Assembly: GCF_004138335.1 (NCBI RefSeq)
Contig: NZ_RYFW01000001.1
Location: 2,294,001 to 2,358,000 of the forward strand
Reading direction: 5' to 3'
Length of the DNA stretch: 64,000 bases
DNA from: Peristeroidobacter agariperforans
GTDB lineage: Bacteria; Pseudomonadota; Gammaproteobacteria; Steroidobacterales; Steroidobacteraceae
The notes under the pieces were generated by a model. It worked only from the letters and a program-made list of their open reading frames with translations. It ran no database searches and had not been told where the DNA came from. Below, piece by piece: positions 1 to 8,491 of the stretch. The translations under genes were made by a program, and so were the position numbers. Within the stretch, counting starts at the first letter, position 1. Every line of letters starts with the position of its first letter.

Positions 1-32
1 TCCAAGTAGCATTGTTTTGTGGGGCATGCGGA

Positions 33-584
33 CTATGGGTTGGCATCAGGAATGAGAACGCCCGGGTCAGGCGCCTGTGCTGGCTGGCCGCAAGGCAGCG
101 GAATGCTAGAGGGCGCTCTCGAGTGCCACTGATGCACTTCGCAGAGCTTGCCGCGGTATTCGCGGTCCGTCGTGGAAATGACTGAGTCGACGGTGAAGTC
201 AAAGGACACGATTCGCTTTCGGTTGGTGGCTATGCGATCGGTGCGGACAGCGGCAGTGACTTTTGCTTGAACGATGATTGACGGCTCAATCCTCGACTCC
301 GAAAGCCGTTGCTGAAGCCACGTTTGGAGCTCACCTGCGATATGAAGGTTGATGAGGCCGTTCACGCTGTGGCTTGCTGAGCCGGACAAGGCATCGATGC
401 TCAGAGTGCCGTCCGGAAGGTCGGCGAGAATTTCAAGATCTTCTGCCATTCGCCATCCGACGAGCATTCGGCAGAGAGTATTTGCGAAGTCTTGAATAGC
501 CTTTCGACCCACGTTCTTGTGCTCTCCTAACGCTGAGCTTTCCGGTACCAGTCGTTGGACGCGCGCACGAACAGAAGCGCACAA
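33..584 (-). CDS. hypothetical protein
   Basis: I do not recognise this 183-residue protein and see no signal peptide, membrane segment or known motif. The longest frame begins at a TTG codon directly after an in-frame TAG. ATG codons at residues 40 and 46 (positions 467 and 449) are possible later starts, so the N-terminus is uncertain. The middle of the protein mixes hydrophobic and charged residues like a soluble fold, and the C-terminus is rich in Pro and Gly. It lies 30 nt downstream of the lipoprotein gene on the same strand and may be co-transcribed with it. Coding is supported mainly by the lack of a better frame, so confidence is moderate. Confidence 0.5.
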   Translation of the reverse strand: MCASVRARVQRLVPESSALGEHKNVGRKAIQDFANTLCRMLVGWRMAEDLEILADLPDGTLSIDALSGSASHSVNGLINLHIAGELQTWLQQRLSESRIEPSIIVQAKVTAAVRTDRIATNRKRIVSFDFTVDSVISTTDREYRGKLCEVHQWHSRAPSSIPLPCGQPAQAPDPGVLIPDANP

Positions 585-614
585 CTAGAACATCTGCGAG
601 TGCATAGAGCTCTG

Positions 615-1049
615 CTACTGCGAAGCCTTTGACATAGCTGCACACTGGCTATAGTCGCCACCCAGCACGACGCTGTCGGAGCCGTTGATGCGGCCGGGGC
701 TGAGCCTCAACATGCAAACAACGAGAGAACCGTCGCGCCAGTAGTACTTGGCGCCGGGAAATTGTCCGTCTTGGTGCGCTTGAAATGCGATGAAGGTTGG
801 TTCGAGTTTGAACTTGACAGGTTTGCGGCTCGTTGCGCCAAACCTGCCATCGGCGGATGCTTGCTCGACCGTGTTCAACCAACCAGCTTTCGGCTCCCTG
901 GGGAGCTCTCGAAGCAGTTCCAGCTTCATAGCTGCCCCATCGATAGTGCCCGTATAAACCTCGAGAAAAGCGGGTTCAGGCAGGGGTGTCGAGGCGCATC
1001 CATAAAGAGCGCAGAGTGCTGCCGCTAGACTCGCCGTTCTTGTTCTCAT
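615..1049 (-). CDS. putative small lipoprotein
   Basis: A 144-residue protein with a short basic N-terminus, a hydrophobic stretch and a lipobox-like end (LYGC, Cys18). It is therefore probably lipidated and held in the periplasm at a membrane. Tyr at -2 is unusual in a lipobox but the rest fits. The mature part contains short alternating hydrophobic/charged segments suggesting a small beta fold, and a pair of Cys residues (in VVCML and SQCAA) that could form a disulfide. I recognise no family. The gene starts with ATG, sits 15 nt downstream of the permease stop on the same strand, and precedes the 33-584 hypothetical gene. Confidence 0.55.
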   Translation of the reverse strand: MRTRTASLAAALCALYGCASTPLPEPAFLEVYTGTIDGAAMKLELLRELPREPKAGWLNTVEQASADGRFGATSRKPVKFKLEPTFIAFQAHQDGQFPGAKYYWRDGSLVVCMLRLSPGRINGSDSVVLGGDYSQCAAMSKASQ

Positions 1050-1064
1050 GGACGTCCACTATCC

Positions 1065-2474
1065 CTAGGCCCGCGCCAGCGCGCTCTGATACCTCGCATA
1101 CACGAAGTAAACGACGATCCCGATGGCGTTCCAGATCACGAACGTCAATTTGGTCACTCCGGGCAGGCTCACGAACAAATACGCACAGCCGACAATCGCG
1201 GCCCAGGCAACGACGGTCGCCGCCGGCGTGCGAAACGGTCGGGGCGCGTTCGGTGCTTTGTTTCTCAGCACGAGCAAGCACACGGCCACTGCGATGAAGG
1301 CCACCAGCGTGCCCGCATTGGCGACTTCGGCGATTCGCTGCAGGGGCAGGAAGCCGGCGATAATTGCGACGATCACGCCCGTGACCATCGTCATCAGCGC
1401 CGGTGTGCCCGACTTCTCATTGACGACGCTCAGGCGCTGAGGCAGCAGCCCATCGCGGGCCATTACGAAGAAGATGCGCGACTGGCCGTACATGAACGCC
1501 ATGATCACCGTGGGTAATGCGACGATCGCTGCGAGGCCGATGAATTTGGCCGCGACGGGGTGATCCAGATTGCGTAACACCATTGCGAGCGGCTCGCCGC
1601 TGGCTGCCAGCGCTTCGGTGCGTGAGCCACCGATCGCGGCGGCGGCGACGACCATGTAGATGATCGTGCAGGCGACCATGGAGCCGATGATGCCGATCTT
1701 TAGATCGCGGCCCGGATCCTTTGCTTCTTCGGCCGCAGTCGACACCGCGTCGAAGCCATAGAACGCAAAGAAGATCACCGCCGCGGCGCCCATCATGCCG
1801 TACTTGGCGCCATCGATTTCCGTCGCGCCGAAGCCGTGCGGAGCGAACGGCTCGAAGTTGCCGGCATCGAACGCGGGGATCGCCAGCGCAACGAACGTCG
1901 CGAGCGCGACCAGCTTCACGAACACGAGAACCAGATTGACCGTCGCACTCTCACGCGAGCCGACCGCCAGCAGTCCGGCAACCGCCAGGGCGATCACGAT
2001 CGCGGGCAAGTTGATCACGCCGCCCGCGGCGGGGCCGGCGAGCAAGGCGTCCGGAATGCCAATGCCCAATGCGTGGATGAAGCCGCCGGCGTAACCGGAC
2101 CAGCCGACCGCGACGACACTGCACACCACCGTGTATTCGAGGATCAACGTCCAGCCCACGAACCACGCCGGCAACTCGCCGAGCGCCACATAGCTGTAGG
2201 TGTAGGCGCTGCCGGCCATGGGCATCATCGTCGACATCTCGGTGTACGCCAGCGCCGCGCAGGCGCAGACCAGGCCGGCGACGACGAACGAGACGATGAC
2301 CGCAGGGCCAGCGAGCCCCGCCCCGACGCCGATCAGCGTATAGATGCCGGTGCCGACGATGCCGCCGATCCCTAAGCTCATCAAATGCAGCCAGCCGAGC
2401 GTGGGCCGCAGCGCGCTGTGCGTCTGCCGGGCGCTGACGGACTCGAGACTCTTGCGGCGGTTCCAGAAGGACAT
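1065..2474 (-). CDS. APC-family amino acid permease
   Basis: A 469-residue inner-membrane transporter of the amino acid-polyamine-organocation superfamily, closest in look to the cationic amino acid transporter type. The N-terminal segment has the helix-1 signature GIGGIVGTGIY followed by alternating hydrophobic helices (about twelve). A conserved helix near residues 220-260 carries FFAFYGFDAVSTAAEEAKDPGRD, a hallmark of this family. I chose the ATG at 2474 (MSFWNRRKS) rather than the longer frame from 2531 because GGGAG lies just upstream and the extra residues look non-coding. Substrate cannot be told from sequence; proton-coupled amino acid uptake is the family norm. It is divergent from the nucleosidase gene. 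Confidence 0.88.
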   Translation of the reverse strand: MSFWNRRKSLESVSARQTHSALRPTLGWLHLMSLGIGGIVGTGIYTLIGVGAGLAGPAVIVSFVVAGLVCACAALAYTEMSTMMPMAGSAYTYSYVALGELPAWFVGWTLILEYTVVCSVVAVGWSGYAGGFIHALGIGIPDALLAGPAAGGVINLPAIVIALAVAGLLAVGSRESATVNLVLVFVKLVALATFVALAIPAFDAGNFEPFAPHGFGATEIDGAKYGMMGAAAVIFFAFYGFDAVSTAAEEAKDPGRDLKIGIIGSMVACTIIYMVVAAAAIGGSRTEALAASGEPLAMVLRNLDHPVAAKFIGLAAIVALPTVIMAFMYGQSRIFFVMARDGLLPQRLSVVNEKSGTPALMTMVTGVIVAIIAGFLPLQRIAEVANAGTLVAFIAVAVCLLVLRNKAPNAPRPFRTPAATVVAWAAIVGCAYLFVSLPGVTKLTFVIWNAIGIVVYFVYARYQSALARA

Positions 2475-2543
2475 GGTGCTCCCCGTTGTTTCTGTCACGG
2501 CATTGTAATGGCACAGCCCACACGGCAGCACGCGGGCTGCTGC

Positions 2544-2549
2544 TATGAT
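2544..2549 (+). promoter_or_regulatory. extended -10 promoter element, possibly leaderless start
   Basis: TGCTATGAT is a good extended -10 box. Its last base is 9 nt before the ATG of the nucleosidase gene at 2559, so transcription would start at or within two nucleotides of the start codon. No Shine-Dalgarno precedes the ATG, and I see no clear -35. This is a prediction from motif spacing only. Confidence 0.4.
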
Positions 2550-2558
2550 CCGGCCGCT

Positions 2559-3164
2559 ATGGCTTCAGTACACAACCAGGACTATTCGGATCCGTTGATC
2601 GTGATGGCACTGCCGCTGGAAAGCCAGGGCGTGTTCGAGCGCGCCCGCATCCCGGTCTTGTATACCGGTATAGGCAAAGTCAACGCGACATATAGCCTGA
2701 CGCGACGGCTGTCCGAATACGTGCGCGCCGGCGTGCCCATGCCGCAAGTGATCAACTTCGGCACGGTGGGCAGCCGCCGTCATCGCACCGGGACCATTCT
2801 GGAGTGTCACGCCTTTGTTCAGCGTGACATGGATGTGACCGGCCTCGGTGTGCCGCTCGGAGTCACGCCGTACGAAGATATTCCGCCCCGCCTGGAATTT
2901 CCGCGGCTGTTTCCTGAGCTGCCGGGCGGCGCGTGCGGCAGCGGCGACTCGTTCGTCATGAGCGAGATCGCGATGGAATGCGATGTCATGGACATGGAAG
3001 GCTACGCGCTCGCCAAGGTGTGCCTGCTCGAGCGCGTCGCATTCACTGCGGTGAAGTATGTGACCGACGGCGCCGATCACGCCTCGGGCCAGGATTGGAA
3101 AACCAATCTCAAGCTCGCGGCGGATCAGTTCCTGATGTTGTATCGACGTTTCTTCGGCGACTGA
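2559..3164 (+). CDS. MTA/SAH nucleosidase-like protein (phosphorylase superfamily)
   Basis: A 201-residue protein of the purine/uridine phosphorylase superfamily, likely hydrolysing the N-glycosidic bond of methylthioadenosine, S-adenosylhomocysteine or a related nucleoside. Three expected elements are visible: an N-terminal MALPLES segment with the Glu that corresponds to the first catalytic acid, NFGTVGS in the phosphate/ribose loop, and VMDMEGYALAKV followed by VTDGADH, matching the ribose-binding Met-Glu and the catalytic Asp. It is somewhat shorter than E. coli Pfs (about 230 residues). A longer in-frame extension to 2385 overlaps the divergent permease and is rejected. The exact substrate is inferred. 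Confidence 0.75.
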   Translation: MASVHNQDYSDPLIVMALPLESQGVFERARIPVLYTGIGKVNATYSLTRRLSEYVRAGVPMPQVINFGTVGSRRHRTGTILECHAFVQRDMDVTGLGVPLGVTPYEDIPPRLEFPRLFPELPGGACGSGDSFVMSEIAMECDVMDMEGYALAKVCLLERVAFTAVKYVTDGADHASGQDWKTNLKLAADQFLMLYRRFFGD

Positions 3165-3169
3165 TTCGG

Positions 3170-5149
3170 TCAGGGCGATGTTGTCGCTGGCGCCTGCTTC
3201 GCCTTCGGCTTGAACGCGAGCAGCACATTGCCGGGCATCTGCCCGAACAAGCCATAGCCCGAGCTCACGAACAGCATGCCGTTGGCCGCGACGATCGTCG
3301 CGTTGTCGATCGCGCCGCCGCTTGCAGTCACGCCGTTGAATGTATCGAAGCTGCGCGCGGTATCGAACTTGTAGAGCAACTCGCCGGTCTTCGCGTCGAA
3401 CGCGTGCAGGAAACCATCGAGGCTGCCGCTGACGACTGCGCCATCGATCACAGTGGGCGCGCCGGAGAAACCAATGTTGGTCGCGCAGGCTTTCACCAAC
3501 TCGGCGCGCTTGCCTGAGCAATCGGGCGTTGCTGTATAGGTCCACTCAACTGCACCGGTGTCCACGCGCACTGCGTTCAGACCCGGCTTCTGCGAGCCAT
3601 CCGCTTTTGCGGCGGAGGCATACGGCCGATTGATCGGAGCAAACACGCGCGTGCCGTCATAGGCAATGCCCCAGTGGATGCCGCCGAGCGGCGAGCCTTC
3701 ACCGAAATCCTGGCGCCACACCAGCTTGCCATCTCGATCCGGATCGAGTGCCCACACCGTGCCTGACTTCTGGCCCGCGAGAATCACGTCGGAGCCGTCG
3801 GCACGTTGCGCGACGATCACGGAAGCGCCGAAGTCCACGTCACGATGAACGGAGCTCTTCGGGCAATTCAATCCATTGCGATTGCGCGCGCAACCAGTGA
3901 GGAAGATGTCGTTCTCGGTGGCCTGGAAGGACCAGCGGATCCGGCCGTCTTTCAGATCGATCGCGAGGATCGCGTCCGTCGTCGGTGCCGCAGGCTCAGA
4001 AGTTGCTTCGCCCGTGCCGACGTAGAGAACACCGCGTTTGGCGTCGATCGCGGGCGAGGTCCAGATCGGCGCGCCCGACGGACCGTAGATCATCTTGCCG
4101 TCGCCGCGATCGCGCACGGGCTTCGCTTCTTCCATCGTGTGCGCGGTCCAGATTTGTTTGCCCGTCATCGCATCGAGTGCAGTCACCGCGCCGTGCGTGC
4201 GACAACATTCGTGATTGTCGTTGCCGCCGAGCGAGATCTCATATTGTGAAATCGGCACGTAGACGCGATCGCCGTGAATGGCCGGCGTGCCGGTGGTCAG
4301 CGATAACGGATACAAGCCGACTGCCTGCAGCCACAACAGTTGCCCGGTCGCGGCATCGAGCATGTGCACCTTCGACGCCAGGTCGCTGAACACGACGACT
4401 TTGCGGCCGTTCGGCAGCTGGCCGAAGGCGGCGCCGGTTCGCAGTGGTGTTTCGTGCGAGTAAACCCATTGCACGCAAGGCGGTCCCGAGATATCGATGG
4501 CGACCGCGCGCTGCGCGTCGGCGACGGGCAGGAACAAGGTCGTGCCGACGACGGCCGGTTGCGAGCGCATCTGCGTGGCCTTGGGGATGCCCATTGCCCA
4601 GGCCAGCTCGAGGTTGCGCATGTCGGTGGTGCGCAGCCCGGCCTGGGCGGCGGTCAGGCGCCGATGATTCCTGGGATCGAAGCCGAAGCCGGTCACCGTC
4701 GCCGGCGCATCGAGATTGACCTTGCGGCGCGCGGGCGAACACATCGCTGTGGTGAGCCATTCATCCGAGGTGGCTTCGCGGCCGACCAGATAATCGATCA
4801 CCGCGGCCTTCTGCGTCCCGCTCAGCGCCGACGCCTGGACCTTCATCTTGCCTTCATTCAAGGCATACAGAATGGTCTGGTAGCGCATCGCCTTGAGCGC
4901 ATCCAGCGCCGGGGCGCGCGTGGCTTCCGGATGATTGTGGCAGGCGGCGCAGCTTTGCTCGTAGACAGCCTTGCCAGGATGCGGCGTTTCCATGGCCGCC
5001 TGCGCGCGGGCGAGGGCGGCGGAATCGGCAGCAACCGGCGGCTTCGTGCCTTCCTGCGCCTGGGTTGGGCCGCACGACAGGGTCAGTGCCCCTATCACTA
5101 CAGTCCATGCTGAATGTGCGACGGTCCGAATCGCGGCTTTGGCAAGCAT
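3170..5149 (-). CDS. PQQ-dependent quinohaemoprotein dehydrogenase, polyvinyl-alcohol dehydrogenase-like
   Basis: A 659-residue periplasmic quinoprotein. After a signal peptide (about 31 residues), a small cytochrome c domain holds the haem motif CAACH at residues 67-71. The rest is a beta-propeller of repeated AxDxxTGxxxW-type blades (for example AVAIDISG, HMLDAATGQLLW, TALDAMTGKQIW, AIDLKDGRIRW, HAFDAKTGELLYKFD). Order and length match cytochrome-containing polyvinyl-alcohol dehydrogenase, which oxidises secondary alcohols and passes electrons to a c-type cytochrome. An adjacent Cys-Cys (NHECCRTHG) is present. The ATG has a strong AAGGGGGG upstream. Its gene faces the nucleosidase with 5 nt between stop codons. 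No PQQ synthesis genes are in the window. Substrate is not certain. Confidence 0.78.
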   Translation of the reverse strand: MLAKAAIRTVAHSAWTVVIGALTLSCGPTQAQEGTKPPVAADSAALARAQAAMETPHPGKAVYEQSCAACHNHPEATRAPALDALKAMRYQTILYALNEGKMKVQASALSGTQKAAVIDYLVGREATSDEWLTTAMCSPARRKVNLDAPATVTGFGFDPRNHRRLTAAQAGLRTTDMRNLELAWAMGIPKATQMRSQPAVVGTTLFLPVADAQRAVAIDISGPPCVQWVYSHETPLRTGAAFGQLPNGRKVVVFSDLASKVHMLDAATGQLLWLQAVGLYPLSLTTGTPAIHGDRVYVPISQYEISLGGNDNHECCRTHGAVTALDAMTGKQIWTAHTMEEAKPVRDRGDGKMIYGPSGAPIWTSPAIDAKRGVLYVGTGEATSEPAAPTTDAILAIDLKDGRIRWSFQATENDIFLTGCARNRNGLNCPKSSVHRDVDFGASVIVAQRADGSDVILAGQKSGTVWALDPDRDGKLVWRQDFGEGSPLGGIHWGIAYDGTRVFAPINRPYASAAKADGSQKPGLNAVRVDTGAVEWTYTATPDCSGKRAELVKACATNIGFSGAPTVIDGAVVSGSLDGFLHAFDAKTGELLYKFDTARSFDTFNGVTASGGAIDNATIVAANGMLFVSSGYGLFGQMPGNVLLAFKPKAKQAPATTSP

Positions 5150-5306
5150 CTTATTGATCCCCCCTTGCGGCCACTATTAGAGTCACGCCCCGGCGTGGCC
5201 GCCACATAAGAATTGTGTGGAGCCGCGATGGGCATACCTCCTGCATCAGGGACGGCGGACGAACGAGTCGCCGGTCGCTTCGAGCCGTTGGCGAGGGAGG
5301 AGAATA

Positions 5307-7082
5307 ATGATGATCCGTCTGGTCGCTGCCGTTTCGCTGCTCCTTTGCCTGGCTGCTGGCGCGCTGGGGGCGGAGCGCTCTGCCGATATATCGCTAATCC
5401 CCTGGCCGGCCAGCGTTGAGCCTCGGGGCGGCTCGCTGACGATCGATGCACAGACCCAGATCGTCTACAGCGATGCCCGGGCGCGCGACGTTGCGCACTA
5501 CTTTGGTGAGCTGATCGAGCGCACGCGCGGTTTGCGCCCCGCGATCGTTCAGGGTTCGGCCGGGGAGGGGGCGAAGCGAGCCGTTGTCTTCACATTAGGC
5601 GGTGGTCCGCCCGGCGCGGGGCCGGAGGCCTACCAGCTCGACGTTTCGTCCAAGGCTGCCCTGATCTCGGCGGCGGATCCCCGTGGCTTGTTCAACGGTG
5701 CGATGACGCTGTGGCAGCTGGCCACCCAGCAGTCCACCATCGTGCAGGAGATTCGTATTCCCGGCATCCGCGTCGACGACCAGCCTCGCATGCGGTGGCG
5801 CGGCCTGCTGCTGGATTCCGCGAGCCAGTACCAGTCGGTGGCGTTCATCAAGCGCTACATCGATTTCATGGCGCTCCACAAGCTCAATGTCCTGCATTGG
5901 CATCTGGTCGGCGATCAGGCGTGGCGCCTGCAGATTCCGAAATATCCCAAGCTGACTGGCGGCCTGAGCTCGTATACGGCCGAGAATGTGCGCGAGGTAG
6001 TGGAGTACGCTGCGGCTCGCAATGTGACGGTCGTGCCCGGCCTCGAAATGCCCGGACATGCGACCGCCGCTGTCACGGCGTATCCGATGCTGCGTGCGGC
6101 GGACTCGCCGGGCGCCAGCATGAATCTCTACAACGTCGAAGAGGAAACATTTGCGTTCTTCGACGCCGTGTTCGCGCACCTCGCCGCGCTGTTTCCGGCT
6201 GAATACATCCACATCGGCGCCGGCGACGTGCCCAAGGATCAATGGAAACAATCGACCAGCGTGCAGGCGCGCATGCGCGAGCTGGGCATCGTCAACGAAG
6301 TCCGGCTGCAACGATACTTCTTCGAGCGCATCAGCGAGCTGACGCAGAAACAAAAGCGTCGCATCGTCGGCTGGGATGCCATCTTCGGCGGCGGCGTGCC
6401 GGCGGACTCGATAATCATGACGGCGCGCGGCCTGGACGGTGCGTTGGGCGCGGTCGCTTCCGGCTACGAAGTGATTGTCTCGTCCGCGACGCTGCTAAGC
6501 TTCGATCGTCCGCAGAGCACGGCGCCCAACGATCGCGGCAAGTCCGGCGAGATTCTCAGCCTGGGCGACGTCTACCGTTTCGATCCCGCGCCGTCGGCAT
6601 TGTCGGCGCAGGATCGCAGCCGCCTGATCGGCGTGCAGGCCAATGTATGGACCAGCACCGATGGCAATGAAGAAGTCATCGAGCAGATGACCTTTCCTCG
6701 CGCGGCGGCGTTGGCGGAAATCGGCTGGACGCCGTCAGCGGAGTTGCGCTGGCCCGATTTTCAACCGCGCATGGTGGCGATGCTCGGGCGCTATTCGCGT
6801 CTCGGCGTCCGCTACAGCGATGCGGCGTTTCGCGTGATGGCGTTCAAGCGCGGCGAGTCGGGCGGGCGCATCTCGGTCGAGCTCGCCAAGCAGGTGCCGC
6901 TCGGCGAGATTCGTTACACCATCAATGGTACGGAGCCGACTGCCAAGTCGCCGGCCTACACAGATGTGTTCCAGGTGCCGCGCGCGACCGTGATCAAGGC
7001 GGCGGTGTTCTACAACGGTGAGCCGCTGTCCCGGACCACCTCGATCGACGTCAATACCGACATCGCGGGTGGTCCGATGTAG
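5307..7082 (+). CDS. GH20 beta-N-acetylhexosaminidase-like protein with substituted catalytic residues
   Basis: A 591-residue secreted protein: signal peptide (residues 1-22), an N-terminal GH20b-like alpha/beta domain (to about 160), then the GH20 TIM barrel (RWRGLLLDSA, LNVLHWHL, GLEMPGHATAAV). The usual HxGGDE catalytic motif reads HIGAGD (residues 302-307), so the Asp-Glu pair that orients the acetamido group and donates the proton is replaced by Gly-Asp. Other substrate-contact positions also differ: VGDQAW for TDDQGW, WDA for WDE, MTARG for MSWRG, and WTS for WTE. The fold is clear but normal activity is doubtful. Start chosen at 5307, eight bases after GGGAGGAG. It is the only glycosidase in this part of the window. 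Confidence 0.82.
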   Translation: MMIRLVAAVSLLLCLAAGALGAERSADISLIPWPASVEPRGGSLTIDAQTQIVYSDARARDVAHYFGELIERTRGLRPAIVQGSAGEGAKRAVVFTLGGGPPGAGPEAYQLDVSSKAALISAADPRGLFNGAMTLWQLATQQSTIVQEIRIPGIRVDDQPRMRWRGLLLDSASQYQSVAFIKRYIDFMALHKLNVLHWHLVGDQAWRLQIPKYPKLTGGLSSYTAENVREVVEYAAARNVTVVPGLEMPGHATAAVTAYPMLRAADSPGASMNLYNVEEETFAFFDAVFAHLAALFPAEYIHIGAGDVPKDQWKQSTSVQARMRELGIVNEVRLQRYFFERISELTQKQKRRIVGWDAIFGGGVPADSIIMTARGLDGALGAVASGYEVIVSSATLLSFDRPQSTAPNDRGKSGEILSLGDVYRFDPAPSALSAQDRSRLIGVQANVWTSTDGNEEVIEQMTFPRAAALAEIGWTPSAELRWPDFQPRMVAMLGRYSRLGVRYSDAAFRVMAFKRGESGGRISVELAKQVPLGEIRYTINGTEPTAKSPAYTDVFQVPRATVIKAAVFYNGEPLSRTTSIDVNTDIAGGPM

Positions 7083-7100
7083 TCATTCATCAGGCGCCGG

Positions 7101-7610
7101 TCAGCCGGTGCCCTCCTGCTCCGCCGCCTGCGCGACAGACACGGCCGTAGACGTCGCAACGTCGGTGTTGTACATCACACGATAGAGCTTCCAGCCCTGG
7201 CCGCGATTGCGCCACACGTGCATGTATTTGCCTTCCTCGACATCCGAGCCACGCCGCACATCGCGCACGCGATAATGACCTTGCTCGATCGCGATGTCGT
7301 TGCGGATCAGGCTCATGTCGGCTTCGGTGTTGAACGACACCACCGGCGTCATCTGATCTTTCAGGAACGCCGAGATGCCTTCGCGGCCGGAGATCATCGG
7401 GCCGTGCTCCGGCAGGATCTGAGCATCGTCATCGAACAACGCCACGGTGGCGTCGAGATCGTCCGCGTTGAACGCCTGCTCGAACGACTGGACGACGGAT
7501 TTTGGTAACGATTCGCTGCGCGTGCTGCAGCCCCCCAGCGTGACGCTGATTGCGACAGCTCCGAGCGTCAGCATCGTCCCTGAGAAATTAGCTACTCTGT
7601 TCATGGTCAT
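7101..7610 (-). CDS. NTF2-like (SnoaL/DUF4440-type) lipoprotein
   Basis: About 169 residues. The N-terminus has a hydrophobic signal ending in the lipobox LGGC, so the protein is probably a lipoprotein. The mature part resembles the NTF2-like fold: a helix with QAFNADDLDATVALFDDDAQILPEHGP, then an I-SGREGISAFLKDQ helix and beta strands ending in GWKLYRVMYNTD. Such domains bind small ligands or act as isomerases, but no catalytic residues can be assigned. A GGGGGAAAG stretch precedes two close ATGs (7610 and 7604); either may be used. A longer frame from 7772 has no supporting start site. The gene faces GH20 convergently. Confidence 0.72.
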   Translation of the reverse strand: MTMNRVANFSGTMLTLGAVAISVTLGGCSTRSESLPKSVVQSFEQAFNADDLDATVALFDDDAQILPEHGPMISGREGISAFLKDQMTPVVSFNTEADMSLIRNDIAIEQGHYRVRDVRRGSDVEEGKYMHVWRNRGQGWKLYRVMYNTDVATSTAVSVAQAAEQEGTG

Positions 7611-7870
7611 CTTTCCCCCACTTCCTTCTGTCACCATGACGCGATCTCTCGCATCCGCGAGTGCATCAATGTCACCCGCGAACAAAAGAATATTCCCGCG
7701 TGAGGCAAGCGTCACCACCGGATATCCGATAGCGGCCCGATCACGCGGCTGCAAGATCCGTCTGCCGATCACTGCGCGTCGAAGTGTTTCGGGTTATTCT
7801 CAATACGGGATTGCTGCGAACATCGTGGCATGGATGGCTCGAACGATGATGGCGGGCAGGAGAAGCGATT

Positions 7871-8491
7871 ATGTCCTTGTACGGTCTGTTGGTTTTTTCC
7901 GCGATCTATATGCTGGCAGTGGCCACGCCGGGGCCAGGTGTCGCAGCGGTCATCGCGCGCTCGCTGGCGAAGGGTACTCGCGGCGCGCCCGCGTTCATCG
8001 CCGGCTTTCTGGTCGGCGATCTCATTTGGTTTGCATTTGCGGCAACGGGTCTTGCGGCCCTCGCTCAGAGCGCGCATGCGGTGTTCGTCGTGGTGAAGTA
8101 CGCGGGCGCAGCATACTTGTTGTATCTCGCGTACAAACTGTGGACCGCGCCCGCGGCGCCGGTCTCGGATCAAGGGCCCGACATCGAGGCGGGCCAGAAA
8201 CCGTTGCAGCTGTTCCTGGGTAGTCTGGCGCTGACACTCGCCAATCCCAAGACCATGATCTTCTTCGTGGCGCTGCTGCCGACAGTCGTGCAGCTCGAAA
8301 AGCTGACGCTGCTCGGCTTTGCTGAGATGGTCGTGGCGATTTCCATTCTGCTGCCGCTGACGCTGGGCGCCTACGTATTGCTCGCGGCTCGTGCTCGCCA
8401 GGTATTCAAGAGCGCGACGGCGGTACGCAGAATCAATCGTGGCACCGGGGCCGCGATGGCTTGCGCCGCCGTCGCAGTGGCTACTCGCTAG
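7871..8491 (+). CDS. LysE/RhtB-family amino acid exporter
   Basis: A 206-residue inner-membrane protein with about six hydrophobic helices. Family signs are the early PGPGVAAVIARSLAKGTRG motif after helix 1, GFLVGDLIW, a central KYAGAAYLLYLAYKLW segment, and LALTLANPKTMIFF. These match the LysE/RhtB exporters that remove amino acids such as lysine, homoserine or threonine, but the substrate cannot be read from sequence. The start has CAGGAGA upstream with good spacing. The stop overlaps by 4 nt with the end of the convergent TonB receptor gene. Confidence 0.85.
   Translation: MSLYGLLVFSAIYMLAVATPGPGVAAVIARSLAKGTRGAPAFIAGFLVGDLIWFAFAATGLAALAQSAHAVFVVVKYAGAAYLLYLAYKLWTAPAAPVSDQGPDIEAGQKPLQLFLGSLALTLANPKTMIFFVALLPTVVQLEKLTLLGFAEMVVAISILLPLTLGAYVLLAARARQVFKSATAVRRINRGTGAAMACAAVAVATR

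Noticed and set aside
1836-2375. Long antisense open frame over the amino-acid permease
   Set aside because: In high-GC DNA long frames appear opposite real genes. The permease is clear on the other strand, and this frame encodes an Arg/Asp-rich product with no recognisable motif.
4340-5113. Antisense open frame of 257 codons over the quinoprotein gene
   Set aside because: Shadow frame; product rich in Arg and Gly with no family resemblance, while the opposite strand encodes an intact PQQ protein with a haem motif.
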